Of a stretch of DNA of 53,649 nt, positions 35,849 to 45,100 are shown piece by piece. The position numbers were made by a program, and so were the translations under genes. Position 1 is the first letter of the stretch. Each line of letters begins with the position of its first letter. The DNA lies in NCBI GenBank assembly GCA_021443545.1, contig JABUTU010000005.1, positions 115,205-168,853 on the forward strand, read 5' to 3'. The notes under the pieces were generated by a model. It searched no databases, was not told where the DNA came from, and worked only from the letters and a program-made list of their open reading frames with translations. Origin of the DNA: Marinilabiliaceae bacterium (GTDB lineage Bacteria; Bacteroidota; Bacteroidia; Bacteroidales; Marinilabiliaceae).

Positions 35849-36472
35849 ATGGCACAAGTATTTAGCGCATCTGAATTACAAGATTCGAGCAACATATATG
35901 ACGATAAACTGACAGAAGAACTTTCGGTTCATTATGGTGGTATACTCGCCTTATTAGGAGAAGACACCAAAAGAGAGGGTCTGCTGAAAACACCTCAACG
36001 CGTTGCCAAAGCGATGCAGTTTCTCCTGAAAGGGTATCATGAAGACCCTGAAGAGATTCTGCGAAGTGCTATGTTTAAAGAGCCATATCAACAAATGGTG
36101 GTGGTGAAAGATATAGAACTATACTCTATGTGTGAGCATCATATGCTTCCTTTCTTAGGGAAAGCGCACGTCGGTTACATTCCTCGCAACTATATTACTG
36201 GATTAAGCAAAATCCCTCGCGTCGTAGAAGCATATGCGCGCAGACTGCAAGTTCAGGAACGCCTCACAACACAAATCAAGGAGTGTATCCAAAACACTCT
36301 CAACCCCCTCGGTGTGGCTGTTGTAATCGAAGCTCAACATATGTGTATGCAGATGAGAGGCGTTCAAAAGCAACACTCATTTACGACAACGAGCGACTTC
36401 ACCGGTGCCTTTGCCAATAATATTGCAACTCGGGAAGAGTTCTTCAATATTATTGGACACACCATGCACTAA
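35849..36472 (+). CDS. folE: GTP cyclohydrolase I
   Basis: 207 residues. Zinc ligands and active-site motifs are visible: [18 protein letters not shown] (Cys, His, His), [17 protein letters not shown], and the second Cys in [11 protein letters not shown]. It converts GTP to 7,8-dihydroneopterin triphosphate, the entry step of folate/pterin synthesis. FolB, acting later, is encoded at 16426 in the same window. Convergent with mrp, 5 bases apart. Confidence 0.95.
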   Translation: MAQVFSASELQDSSNIYDDKLTEELSVHYGGILALLGEDTKREGLLKTPQRVAKAMQFLLKGYHEDPEEILRSAMFKEPYQQMVVVKDIELYSMCEHHMLPFLGKAHVGYIPRNYITGLSKIPRVVEAYARRLQVQERLTTQIKECIQNTLNPLGVAVVIEAQHMCMQMRGVQKQHSFTTTSDFTGAFANNIATREEFFNIIGHTMH

Positions 36473-36477
36473 TCCTA

Positions 36478-37557
36478 TTACCAGCTTATTCTTTGAGTTT
36501 CAGCAACCAAACGATCTGCAAGTTCAGCAAAAGCTACTCCCATCGGTGACGAATCAACAAGAGCCACAGGTGTCCCTGCATCGCCATTCTCACGAATAGA
36601 CTGCACTAAAGGTATTTGACCGAGGAATGGAATATTCTCTTTCTCTGCTAATGCTTGTGCTCCCCCCTGCCCAAATATATAATACTTATTATTGGGTAAT
36701 TCGGCTGGCGTGAAATATGCCATATTCTCCACAATGCCGATAATTGGCACATTTACTTTGTCATTCTGATACATATTGATTCCCTTGATAGCATCAGCCA
36801 AAGCTACCTTCTGCGGCGTCGAAACAATAACAGCACCCGTCAATGATACTAAAGAGACCAAAGAAATATGTATATCACTCGTTCCTGGAGGCATATCAAT
36901 CAACAGATAGTCCAAATCGCCCCATGCCGTATCTGTCACGAGTTGCTTCAAAGCATTGCTTGCCATTCCTCCCCTCCACACGATGGCGCTTCCTGGGTCT
37001 ACAAAATAACCTATACTCAACATTTTAACCCCATACTTCACAATAGGCTCTATGAGTTGACGTTCTTCTGTCGATTCATCTGAAAGAAGCGGCCGCGCAT
37101 CTTCCGTCTGAAACATAATAGGTACTGAAGGACCAAAGATATCTGCATCAAGCAATCCGACTTTATACCCCTTTATAGCAAGAGCTACTGCAATATTCGC
37201 AGTAACGGTAGACTTGCCAACGCCGCCTTTGCCTGAAGATATAGCTATTATATTCTTCACATTTGGCAATACTGGAGACTCCTCCTTTTCAACCTTTTTG
37301 CGTATCTTGACAAAAATATGATTGGGTTCTATCTCAACATCATCACCAGCAGCTGCCTTGATTGCATTAATGGACATCTTCTTGATTGTCGCAACCATAG
37401 GGTCATTAACTCTGTCAAAGATTAGACTAAAAGTTACATTCTTGCCACTGATTCGGATATCATCCTCAAGCATGCCAAGTTTAACTATATCTTCTTTCTT
37501 CTCTGGATGCACAACAGTTCTGAGAGCATCCTCTATAAGTTTTGGATAAAGCGACAT
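36478..37557 (-). CDS. Mrp/NBP35-type iron-sulfur carrier P-loop ATPase
   Basis: 359 residues. An N-terminal DUF59/MIP18-like domain (~1-95) is followed by a ParA-like ATPase with the deviant Walker A motif SGKGGVGKSTVTANIAVAL, DADIFGPSVPIMF and LIDMPPGTSD. It lacks the CxxC that most ApbC/Mrp proteins use to hold a cluster; the corresponding place reads VENMAYFTPAELPNNKYY, the usual form in Bacteroidales. It is predicted to assist Fe-S cluster delivery in the cytoplasm. It is the last gene of the sov operon, 3 bases after trmB. Confidence 0.9.
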   Translation of the reverse strand: MSLYPKLIEDALRTVVHPEKKEDIVKLGMLEDDIRISGKNVTFSLIFDRVNDPMVATIKKMSINAIKAAAGDDVEIEPNHIFVKIRKKVEKEESPVLPNVKNIIAISSGKGGVGKSTVTANIAVALAIKGYKVGLLDADIFGPSVPIMFQTEDARPLLSDESTEERQLIEPIVKYGVKMLSIGYFVDPGSAIVWRGGMASNALKQLVTDTAWGDLDYLLIDMPPGTSDIHISLVSLVSLTGAVIVSTPQKVALADAIKGINMYQNDKVNVPIIGIVENMAYFTPAELPNNKYYIFGQGGAQALAEKENIPFLGQIPLVQSIRENGDAGTPVALVDSSPMGVAFAELADRLVAETQRISW

Positions 37558-37560
37558 AAT

Positions 37561-38328
37561 TTAGTTTTTGCGATTAAATTCTTTTACTCCACGTCCAACA
37601 CTATGATACGTGTCATACTCAATATCAACTTCTGGCTCTACCAATTCTTCTCCTCTAAAAGGAGCCCGAAAACGCAGATACTTAATTTTGAGTCCATGTG
37701 ACAGCCATTTTTCCTCATAATATGTCTGAATCGTAAGCAATGTAGGGTCAATATCCAATTCTCCCCCATCCTTATACAAATCACCTGTGATTACTTCTGG
37801 AACAATATTGTTTGCCTTGAACATCGCAGATGCATATTCAAATAAAAAATTGCTATCTGTCTTTAAGTGCAGAACACCTTCTGGCTTCAAATAGCGTTGA
37901 TATCTTCCAAGCATCATTGTCCCAACGAGTCGTTTCCGAGGCTTTTGCATCTGCGGATCTGGAAAGGTAATCCATGCCTCACTCACCTCATCTTCCGCAA
38001 ATATATTGTCAAGAAACTCTATGTGAGTTCTTAGGAAAGCCACATTTGAAAGCTTCTGCTCAAGCGCCACCGTGGCTCCCGTAAACATCCTTGCTCCTTT
38101 GATATCTATGCCTATAAAATTCTTATCTGGATACAGTCGCGCGAGTCCAATAGTATACTCACCCTTGCCACAACCCAACTCAAGAACTATAGGATTTTCA
38201 TTCTTAAAATAATCACTATTCCACCTTCCCCTCATGGGAAAGCCTGATTTCTGTAAAGCACTATAATCTGCAGCCTGAAAAACATTGGAATAGCTGTCCA
38301 TCAGCGCAAATTTCTCTAACTTATTCAC
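37561..38328 (-). CDS. trmB: tRNA (guanine-N7-)-methyltransferase
   Basis: 255 residues. SAM-binding motif VLELGCGKGEYTIGLA, then FIGIDIKGARMF, and the TrmB signature WITFPDPQMQKPRKRL; GVLHLKTDSNFLFEYA follows. It methylates G46 in the variable loop of tRNAs. A C-terminal extension after residue ~215 (YLRFRAPFRGEELVEPEVD) is common in the Bacteroidetes version. Thirteen bases after gldH. Confidence 0.93.
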   Translation of the reverse strand: MNKLEKFALMDSYSNVFQAADYSALQKSGFPMRGRWNSDYFKNENPIVLELGCGKGEYTIGLARLYPDKNFIGIDIKGARMFTGATVALEQKLSNVAFLRTHIEFLDNIFAEDEVSEAWITFPDPQMQKPRKRLVGTMMLGRYQRYLKPEGVLHLKTDSNFLFEYASAMFKANNIVPEVITGDLYKDGGELDIDPTLLTIQTYYEEKWLSHGLKIKYLRFRAPFRGEELVEPEVDIEYDTYHSVGRGVKEFNRKN

Positions 38329-38341
38329 TTCAAATATCAGA

Positions 38342-38833
38342 TTATTGACTAACCTTATCTATCTTCAACCCTATACTATGTACTCCTATTATGCTGGAGT
38401 CGCGCATTGCCTGAGAAAATCTATACCCATATCGTCCAGGCTCTTTAAATGCTACATCCCTCATCAATGGGATCTGAATTGAATACAAACTTCCCCAGCC
38501 ATCACCAAGCCACTTTCCATTAGGTTCTGCCAACATACATTCAATTGTATCCCTGACAACGTGACCATCAGGTGCCTCTATATCGACGAATAACCACAAA
38601 TTGGAATATGGATATGAGTTTTGTGTACGCAATTGAAGTAAAACATCATATCTCTGTCCCTTATCTATCTGATCGGGGTAGAAGACTGCAAGCGAATCTG
38701 AATTCCAACCAACATTAGGCAGTGCTATGTATTCATTATATACACAATTTCTATCAACACAACCTGTCGACACTAACATCAATAGGCTGATTAAATAGAT
38801 GTATTTATGTAGAAAGCTAACTCCTCTCATCAT
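38342..38833 (-). CDS. gldH: Gliding-motility-type lipoprotein GldH
   Basis: 163 residues. The signal peptide ends with a lipobox MLVSTGCVD, predicting a lipoprotein. The GldH pattern is seen: NCVYNEYIALPNVGWNSDSL, then NSYPYSNLWLFVDIEAPDG, and a C-terminal GVHSIGLKI. GldH is required for gliding in Flavobacterium johnsoniae and is retained in non-gliding Bacteroidetes, with no known biochemical activity. The start overlaps the stop of the PSP1 protein gene by 4 bases. The linkage to sov within one operon supports the call. Confidence 0.82.
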   Translation of the reverse strand: MMRGVSFLHKYIYLISLLMLVSTGCVDRNCVYNEYIALPNVGWNSDSLAVFYPDQIDKGQRYDVLLQLRTQNSYPYSNLWLFVDIEAPDGHVVRDTIECMLAEPNGKWLGDGWGSLYSIQIPLMRDVAFKEPGRYGYRFSQAMRDSSIIGVHSIGLKIDKVSQ

Positions 38834-40491
38834 TGATTTCCGTCTTTACTATCCGCCCCCCCCTGCTTCAACTGTTGTCCGTCTTGACGGCCATGCTGAT
38901 TATCCCTGTGTCTTTGCTGATTATGTCCATTTGAATGACGTCCACGGCCATTATATCCTCTATTGTTGCGCTGTCTGATATTTCCGCCTTTTGCACTCTG
39001 CAGCTCTCTTTTCTCTGAAGCTCCATCCTCCGATGCAACATGAGCCGATGGTGCTACTGACACTGTCTCTTGTCGTCTGTTTTCAACAGGGGCATTTGCA
39101 TGGTTCCTGTCTTTTCGCTGATTATTGTTCTTACCGCCCCTTGCTCCTTTGCGATTCTTATTGTCGAATCGTGTCAAATCATCTAACTCGACAACATTAG
39201 AGTATCCTGTATCTTCACTAACTGCAACACGCTCTGAACTTCCTATTTCAGAAGGTCGCTCTCCATGTGCATTCATCTCTTGAATCTCTCTCACATGCTC
39301 CGCATCAACTGCCACAATATTCACTGGTGTATCCTTCTGCGGAGAATACCACATAAGATGTTTGAATATGTCGTACTTGAAAAAGTGGTATGTTCCATCA
39401 GCCACCTCCAAAGGACGATCTGTAGGAGGGAATGATTGTATAGCATCCAGATAAACATCAAGCTCATAATTAAGACAACATTTCAGTTTTCCGCACTGAC
39501 CAGCAAGTTTCACAGGATTCAAAGACAAATCCTGAACTCTCGCAGAATGAGTCGTGACCGAAACAAAATTGGTCATCCACGAAGCACAACAGAGTTCTCG
39601 TCCGCAAGGACCTATTCCTCCAATGCGGCCTGCCTCCTGACGTGCTCCTATCTGCTTCATCTCGATACGCACATGGAAACGATCTGCCAAGACTTTTATC
39701 AACTCTCTGAAGTCAACACGTTCGTCTGCTATGTAATAGAAAATCGCCTTCGTTTTATCCCCTTGATACTCAACATCTCCGATTTTCATATTCAAGTTGA
39801 GTCTTTCAGCTATTTGCCGACTCTCCAGCATTGTTGCCTGCTCAAGAGCCTTCGCCTCTTCCCATTTCTCAATGTCTGTAGGTCTGGCTATTCTATAAAC
39901 CTTCTTAAACTCGTAGGCCGTAGGGTTTATATGATACTTATACATCTGAAGATATACGAGTCTACCACAGAGAGTGACCTCGCCAATGTCATGACCGGGA
40001 GTCGATTCAACGGCCACTATATCTCCTTTATGCAATTGGACACCCGTCTGATTCCGATAATAGCTCTTTCGAGTATTTTTAAACTGCACCTCCACCAAAT
40101 CAGATGCACCCTGAGGCTCTGGCAAATCCTCTAACCAATCGTACACATGAAGCTTACCGCCTCTTATGGCATTAGTACCACAACAACTCGGTGTTGCGGG
40201 CTTTAAACGAGCTAATATATCTGAAATTGGTTCATCAAATGACGAGACCTTCTCATGTTTATCCTCTTCATCATACTGGTCTTCTTCGTCATCAACAGCG
40301 TCAACAGGTTTGAAAGCCGATTTAAATCCCTCTATCTTCTCTTCTCCTCCATCATCCATATCGTCAGAAGCATATTCATCCTCCATCGCTCTATACAAAT
40401 CACGCTCGCTAACTCCTGATTGTTCTGAAGACTCAGTTCCCTCGACATTGTTTAGTATATTGTCATTGTAAGAATCGCTCATTTTCTTCAA
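38830..40491 (-). CDS. PSP1/RicT (YaaT) domain protein with acidic head and basic RG/Asn-rich tail
   Basis: 553 residues; the ATG at 40482 is an equal choice for the start. Residues ~10-90 are strongly acidic. The PSP1 core (~95-370) has the cysteine-rich motifs GPCGRELCCASWM and GQCGKLKCCLNYE. In Bacillus, RicT uses comparable cysteines with RicA/RicF to bind Fe-S clusters and tune RNase Y; RicA and RicF are not here. The tail from ~440 is low-complexity and basic, rich in Arg, Gly, Asn, His and Gln (RQRNNRGYNGRGRHSNG), as in RNA-binding disordered regions. Follows holB after 47 bases and overlaps gldH by 4. Confidence 0.85.
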   Translation of the reverse strand: MKKMSDSYNDNILNNVEGTESSEQSGVSERDLYRAMEDEYASDDMDDGGEEKIEGFKSAFKPVDAVDDEEDQYDEEDKHEKVSSFDEPISDILARLKPATPSCCGTNAIRGGKLHVYDWLEDLPEPQGASDLVEVQFKNTRKSYYRNQTGVQLHKGDIVAVESTPGHDIGEVTLCGRLVYLQMYKYHINPTAYEFKKVYRIARPTDIEKWEEAKALEQATMLESRQIAERLNLNMKIGDVEYQGDKTKAIFYYIADERVDFRELIKVLADRFHVRIEMKQIGARQEAGRIGGIGPCGRELCCASWMTNFVSVTTHSARVQDLSLNPVKLAGQCGKLKCCLNYELDVYLDAIQSFPPTDRPLEVADGTYHFFKYDIFKHLMWYSPQKDTPVNIVAVDAEHVREIQEMNAHGERPSEIGSSERVAVSEDTGYSNVVELDDLTRFDNKNRKGARGGKNNNQRKDRNHANAPVENRRQETVSVAPSAHVASEDGASEKRELQSAKGGNIRQRNNRGYNGRGRHSNGHNQQRHRDNQHGRQDGQQLKQGGADSKDGNQ

Positions 40492-40538
40492 TTAAAATCG
40501 ATTATCGCACGAAGATAACAATAATATTTTGATTAGAC

Positions 40539-41672
40539 TCACTCTCTTTGTATTTTGAGAAGCACTGCAACCTGCATCATCAAATCAAAATATATAATTT
40601 TGGAGTTACCATTTCTCTCTATATGAAATATCGCTGTATTAAATTGGTCTACAAGACCAAAGACATTTCCAGGATGAATAAACACTGCAAACTTCTTCAG
40701 GAATGACTCTTCATCATTTGTAAGCACCGACAACTCCTCCTGCTGCAGGTTATATACAAGGCTCTCTCGTATCATATGAATGCAGTACTGCAACCTATTC
40801 TTGTGTTCATCCCTCGTCATCTTGGAAATACTATCCACAAAAGAGACCATAGCAGAAGCATCACGCCGATAACATGAACGCATCAAATTGGCAAAGAACT
40901 CAATATTTGACTTTAACTCATCATTATCGTTAAGAACCTGATTCACACGAATCATACTGCCCATAGATATATGGGCTATGCGCTTACTCTGTTCTTCCCC
41001 AAGTGTCGGACATAATCTATTTATATGCTGACAGATGCTTTCATCATCTATTGGAGAGACTTGTATTCTTTGTGTTCGACTCAACACTGTAGGCAGAATA
41101 TCATTCTCGTTCTCGCTGACAAGAATAAATAACGAGTTTGATGGTGGTTCTTCTAAAATTTTCAGAATGCGATTCGCTGCTGTTTCGTTCATAAGCTCTG
41201 GCAACCACATTATCAGGACCTTATAAGGGGCCTCAACTGATTTTTGTCCTAACTTTTGATGTAAAGCAACCACATCGTCTTTAAATATAGCGCCTTGTTT
41301 ATCACTTTTGATTCGGCTAATCCACTGAATACGTGAAAAATAAATCGATTCACCAAACAGTTCTCTCCATTTATCTAAAAAATCAGTGGAATATACTTCA
41401 GGAGAACTTCCCTTAACTACTGGATAAACAAAATGCAAATCAGGATGCGTCAGGGCCTTATACTTCACACATGAAGGACATCTTCCACACGAATCTCCCG
41501 ATGTTTTATCCCCTGTACAATTTATATATTGTGCAAAAGAAATAGCTAAAGGCAAAGCTCCTGTTCCCTCCGGTCCAGTCAATAATAGTGCATGCGGAAT
41601 ACGCCCTGCCTCATACATTAGCAAGAGTCTTTGCTTGACTGACGACTGCCCTATTATCTCCGAGAACTGCAT
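40539..41672 (-). CDS. holB: DNA polymerase III, delta prime subunit
   Basis: 377 residues. AAA+ clamp-loader family: FSEIIGQSSVKQRLL at the N-terminus, then LLTGPEGTGALPLAISFA, a Walker A in which the Lys-Thr are replaced, as usual for delta prime. The zinc module is CGRCPSCVKY (with an earlier Cys pair in NCTGDKTSGDSC). The sensor segment is LKILEEPPSNSLFILVSE and PTVLSRTQRI follows. It helps load the sliding clamp at replication forks. It is located 7 bases after tsaE. Confidence 0.92.
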   Translation of the reverse strand: MQFSEIIGQSSVKQRLLLMYEAGRIPHALLLTGPEGTGALPLAISFAQYINCTGDKTSGDSCGRCPSCVKYKALTHPDLHFVYPVVKGSSPEVYSTDFLDKWRELFGESIYFSRIQWISRIKSDKQGAIFKDDVVALHQKLGQKSVEAPYKVLIMWLPELMNETAANRILKILEEPPSNSLFILVSENENDILPTVLSRTQRIQVSPIDDESICQHINRLCPTLGEEQSKRIAHISMGSMIRVNQVLNDNDELKSNIEFFANLMRSCYRRDASAMVSFVDSISKMTRDEHKNRLQYCIHMIRESLVYNLQQEELSVLTNDEESFLKKFAVFIHPGNVFGLVDQFNTAIFHIERNGNSKIIYFDLMMQVAVLLKIQRE

Positions 41673-41679
41673 AAAGTCG

Positions 41680-42117
41680 CTAATCTACTGTCAAACATAT
41701 AGTTCGTTCAAGATTGTCCGGATTTACATCAATTGTAATCTTTGCAATGTTATCTGGCAATATATCCTCCGCAACCTCAGGCCATTCAATGAAACAAAAA
41801 TTACCACTATTCATATAATCATCAAAGCCTATATCCATCACCTCCCCAATGTTCTTCAATCTATACAGATCAAAATGATATATCGACTCTCCACACCCCT
41901 CTATACCATAATCATTCACTATGGCGAATGTAGGTGAATTTATGATTGCCGTTGTTCCGATTGCTCTTGCAAGGGCTCCTATAAGCGTTGTCTTGCCAGC
42001 TCCCATAGGTGCATCAAAAGCAACAATCCGATGTTGCCCTAATTCCCTCAGAATTGACGTGGCTACCGACTCAAGGCCCCCCACTGATGTAACTCTATAT
42101 TCGTAAGTACGCTTCAT
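41680..42117 (-). CDS. tsaE: tRNA threonylcarbamoyladenosine synthesis ATPase
   Basis: 145 residues from the ATG at 42117; an ATG at 42132 would overlap the sov stop by 8 bases. Walker A GAPMGAGKTTLIGAL-like sequence (FDAPMGAGKTTLIGALARA), then NSPTFAIVNDY, YHFDLYRL and a C-terminal FCFIEWPEVAEDILP: all TsaE hallmarks. It works with TsaB and TsaD to make t6A37 in tRNAs reading ANN codons. Complete length. Confidence 0.95.
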   Translation of the reverse strand: MKRTYEYRVTSVGGLESVATSILRELGQHRIVAFDAPMGAGKTTLIGALARAIGTTAIINSPTFAIVNDYGIEGCGESIYHFDLYRLKNIGEVMDIGFDDYMNSGNFCFIEWPEVAEDILPDNIAKITIDVNPDNLERTICLTVD

Positions 42118-42124
42118 AAATCTA

Positions 42125-45100
42125 TTATTCACTCAAACTCAACTGGAAACTAACCCCGACATTTACATTGCTCGTTGGATAACTATTTGAAACATATGGC
42201 TTCGAAATCGCCTGATCATAATAGAATTCCATCGAGAATCTACGATTGAAGGCATAATCTGCTGAGACTTTAATGTTTGTTGTTTTCGTTCCAGAGGCAA
42301 GCTCATTACTCATCTCCTCTATTCGCCGCAAGATAGTATATGTGTCTCGTTGACTTAAAGCCAAAGTGAGATTTAAGTCGTTGTTGAACTGTTTAGCATC
42401 CTCAGAATGACCAAATATCAATGGCAGATTATCAAATCGATAGCCAAGAGAGAGATTCCAATCGCCGGAGTAGGTCTCGGTTATCTGGTTATTTGACAAT
42501 GACAAAGATATATTTCGTTGTTTATTCACACCTACCGATACTGTCATATTGTTTATCAATGTGGCACTTACCTGTATAAGAGGATTCAGTTGCTCGCTAA
42601 TGGATATGGTGGAAACTGTATACTTTGGAAGGTAATTACCCTGCAAGTCTCTTATATGCTCTCCATCCTTACCTGGCGATACCCAATCGAGGTTCGTCTG
42701 ATACTGACCAACTGTATATTTAGCAGTATAGGAATGTGAAAACTCTATGTTTCTGACATAATCCTTCAACCCCTGAATATTGCTTAGTCCGCTGAATGTA
42801 ACTCGCCAATTTGGCCGCATAAACTTAACTGGAGGCAGGAGATCCGTCCATATATTATTTGAATTGATTCCTATATAGGCTCCTACGAATGCCGGCATCA
42901 TAACATACTGAGATGTAAGGCCGTACCCATCTTCTGCCCGATTCTCGTTCTCTGAACATCTTTTTGCTATAGAGGGCCTCATTCGCATGAAACTCTCAAA
43001 CAATTCTCCACTCATATTCCCTGTCTTCCGTGGCTTCTTAAATGCAGACCCAAAGGCATTGATAGACATAAAATATGTGCCGTCTACCACTGTATTGTAT
43101 ACCCCCTCGAAACCTGAGGCATTGAAGACATAATACTCCTCCAAACCTTTATTATGGGAGCGTTGCGCCGACAACTCCACCTTCAGAGATTTAAACAACT
43201 CTATTGATGCTCTGACTTGCAGATTCGTAGATGCATCCATGAGATATGGCTCGTTCAACGTGGTATCGTTCGTTATCCACCCATATTGTATTGCTTTATA
43301 TGCAAAATTCCTGTCCTGCCATCCTATAACAAAAGGGAAGCCTGGGGATCTCCTACCATTGTACGTGTCAAAACCTGCGAAGTGAACTCCTGGGAGATAT
43401 CCATATAGAGTCGTTGAATTATTTTCTGAATAGTTGACAGACAAACTCTTTACCGATGTCAGCAACTGAAGCATGACATCTTTGACAACTTCGCCCACAG
43501 TAGCTTTTTCTGTAATAGTTCCCACTACTACTACTCGTGATTTTTCCGAGTCTTTGTTAGCAACAAACAGTGCTGAGTTGGCATCTATTGGCGTCAACTT
43601 ACCATTGACTGATCTTCCATTGGCATCAAACACTCGTATTGTAATATTCTGTGTATTCAATTTATGAACAATCTTCGTTGGCTTTCCCTTTACGAGATTA
43701 ACATCGTTTTCTGTATATCTAACCGTCTGAGACGATTTCGCATTATTGTTATTCTTTTTCTGTCTGTTTGATGACGAGAAATTATATTTGTCATATATGC
43801 TCTTCAAACTCTTTGACTTTTGATATATAGTCTGAAGATTTACCATACCATTCAACTGTTCATTCTGTCGATTCTGAATGATATTTCCCCAATTATAGCC
43901 TGTGCCCTGGTTCTCTGCTCTCCAAATATATGTTCCCTTATATTGAGCTGTCGCTGACAGAAAATCCAGATAGGGTAATCTATTTATTGGAACAGTCCAG
44001 TTTAAATCCACCGTATGCTGGTAGTTTGTGGTTCTACCAAAATGCAGCAGATTTGTCATAGTGGAGTCTTTCCAATGTTTATACTCTTCAGGGAATCTAT
44101 CTTTATTTACAACCACATCTGGCTCATCAATACGAGCATTAACTGTCGTATTTAACCCAAAACGTAGCGACTTTGTTATATTATACTTGAAATCCAAATA
44201 ACGATTCCAACTAAAGTCTTTTGATACTGATATCGGGACTACATATGTAGGATTGTTGACATTTCGTTTTTGAATCTCCTGATAATCTCTTGTCAGCTCC
44301 CACCTATATGATAGTAAAGATGGTTGTGGATAAAAGGCCAGTTCTGCCAATATTGCCAATGGTTTCTTCGATTTCAGAGATTTAAATGGCTCTATTGGTT
44401 TAGGTGATGCCGAATAGTTGTATGCAATCTGACCATTCACCTCTTTCTCAAGGTCATATTCAGTCTCGGGATCTGTCTTCTTTATCTCGCTATAGGCGTA
44501 TGTAGCTGAAAGGTTTGACGGAGAATATATTGCATTCTTTTTCCCTTTTGCCGGTTTCAACCTCAGATTAGTTACATTTATACTCTTCGTTGTCTCCGTC
44601 GTCTGTGATATACTCTTGATACTATCCCTAACCGATTTTGAATCGGTATTATCAAGGACAGTTCTCAACTTTACGTCTGAGTCGTAAGGTGAGTATTCAG
44701 GAGTTGACACCTGTCGTGAATAACCCGCGTAGAATGGTATTGAAAGACGACTATTCTGTCCAAAGAACTTGCCGAGTTCGAGATTTGCAGATATGTCAAA
44801 CTCTGCATTTTCCGACATGCTTCGTTCCTGAACACTTTGATCGATACTACCGAAACCTACTGATGAGTATTGTCCAGATGCCGAAACACTACCCAAATCC
44901 GCAAGTTTTATTGATGTTCGTCCTCGAGCCGCCCATCCACCTTCTTCATTGAAGTCTGTAAGACGTAACTCATTAATCCATACCTCGGCAGACTTGACCC
45001 CAGCACCGTGAGCTCGGAGACCAACCATCATAGTAACAACATTACCCAATGATGGATTTCCCTTTATCCTAACTCTGTTATTCACCTTGTCAGGGTCTGT

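Noticed and set aside
39436-40134. 232-codon plus-strand ORF
   Set aside because: Antisense to the PSP1/RicT gene, whose cysteine motifs and domain structure are clear; the plus-strand product has no recognisable pattern.
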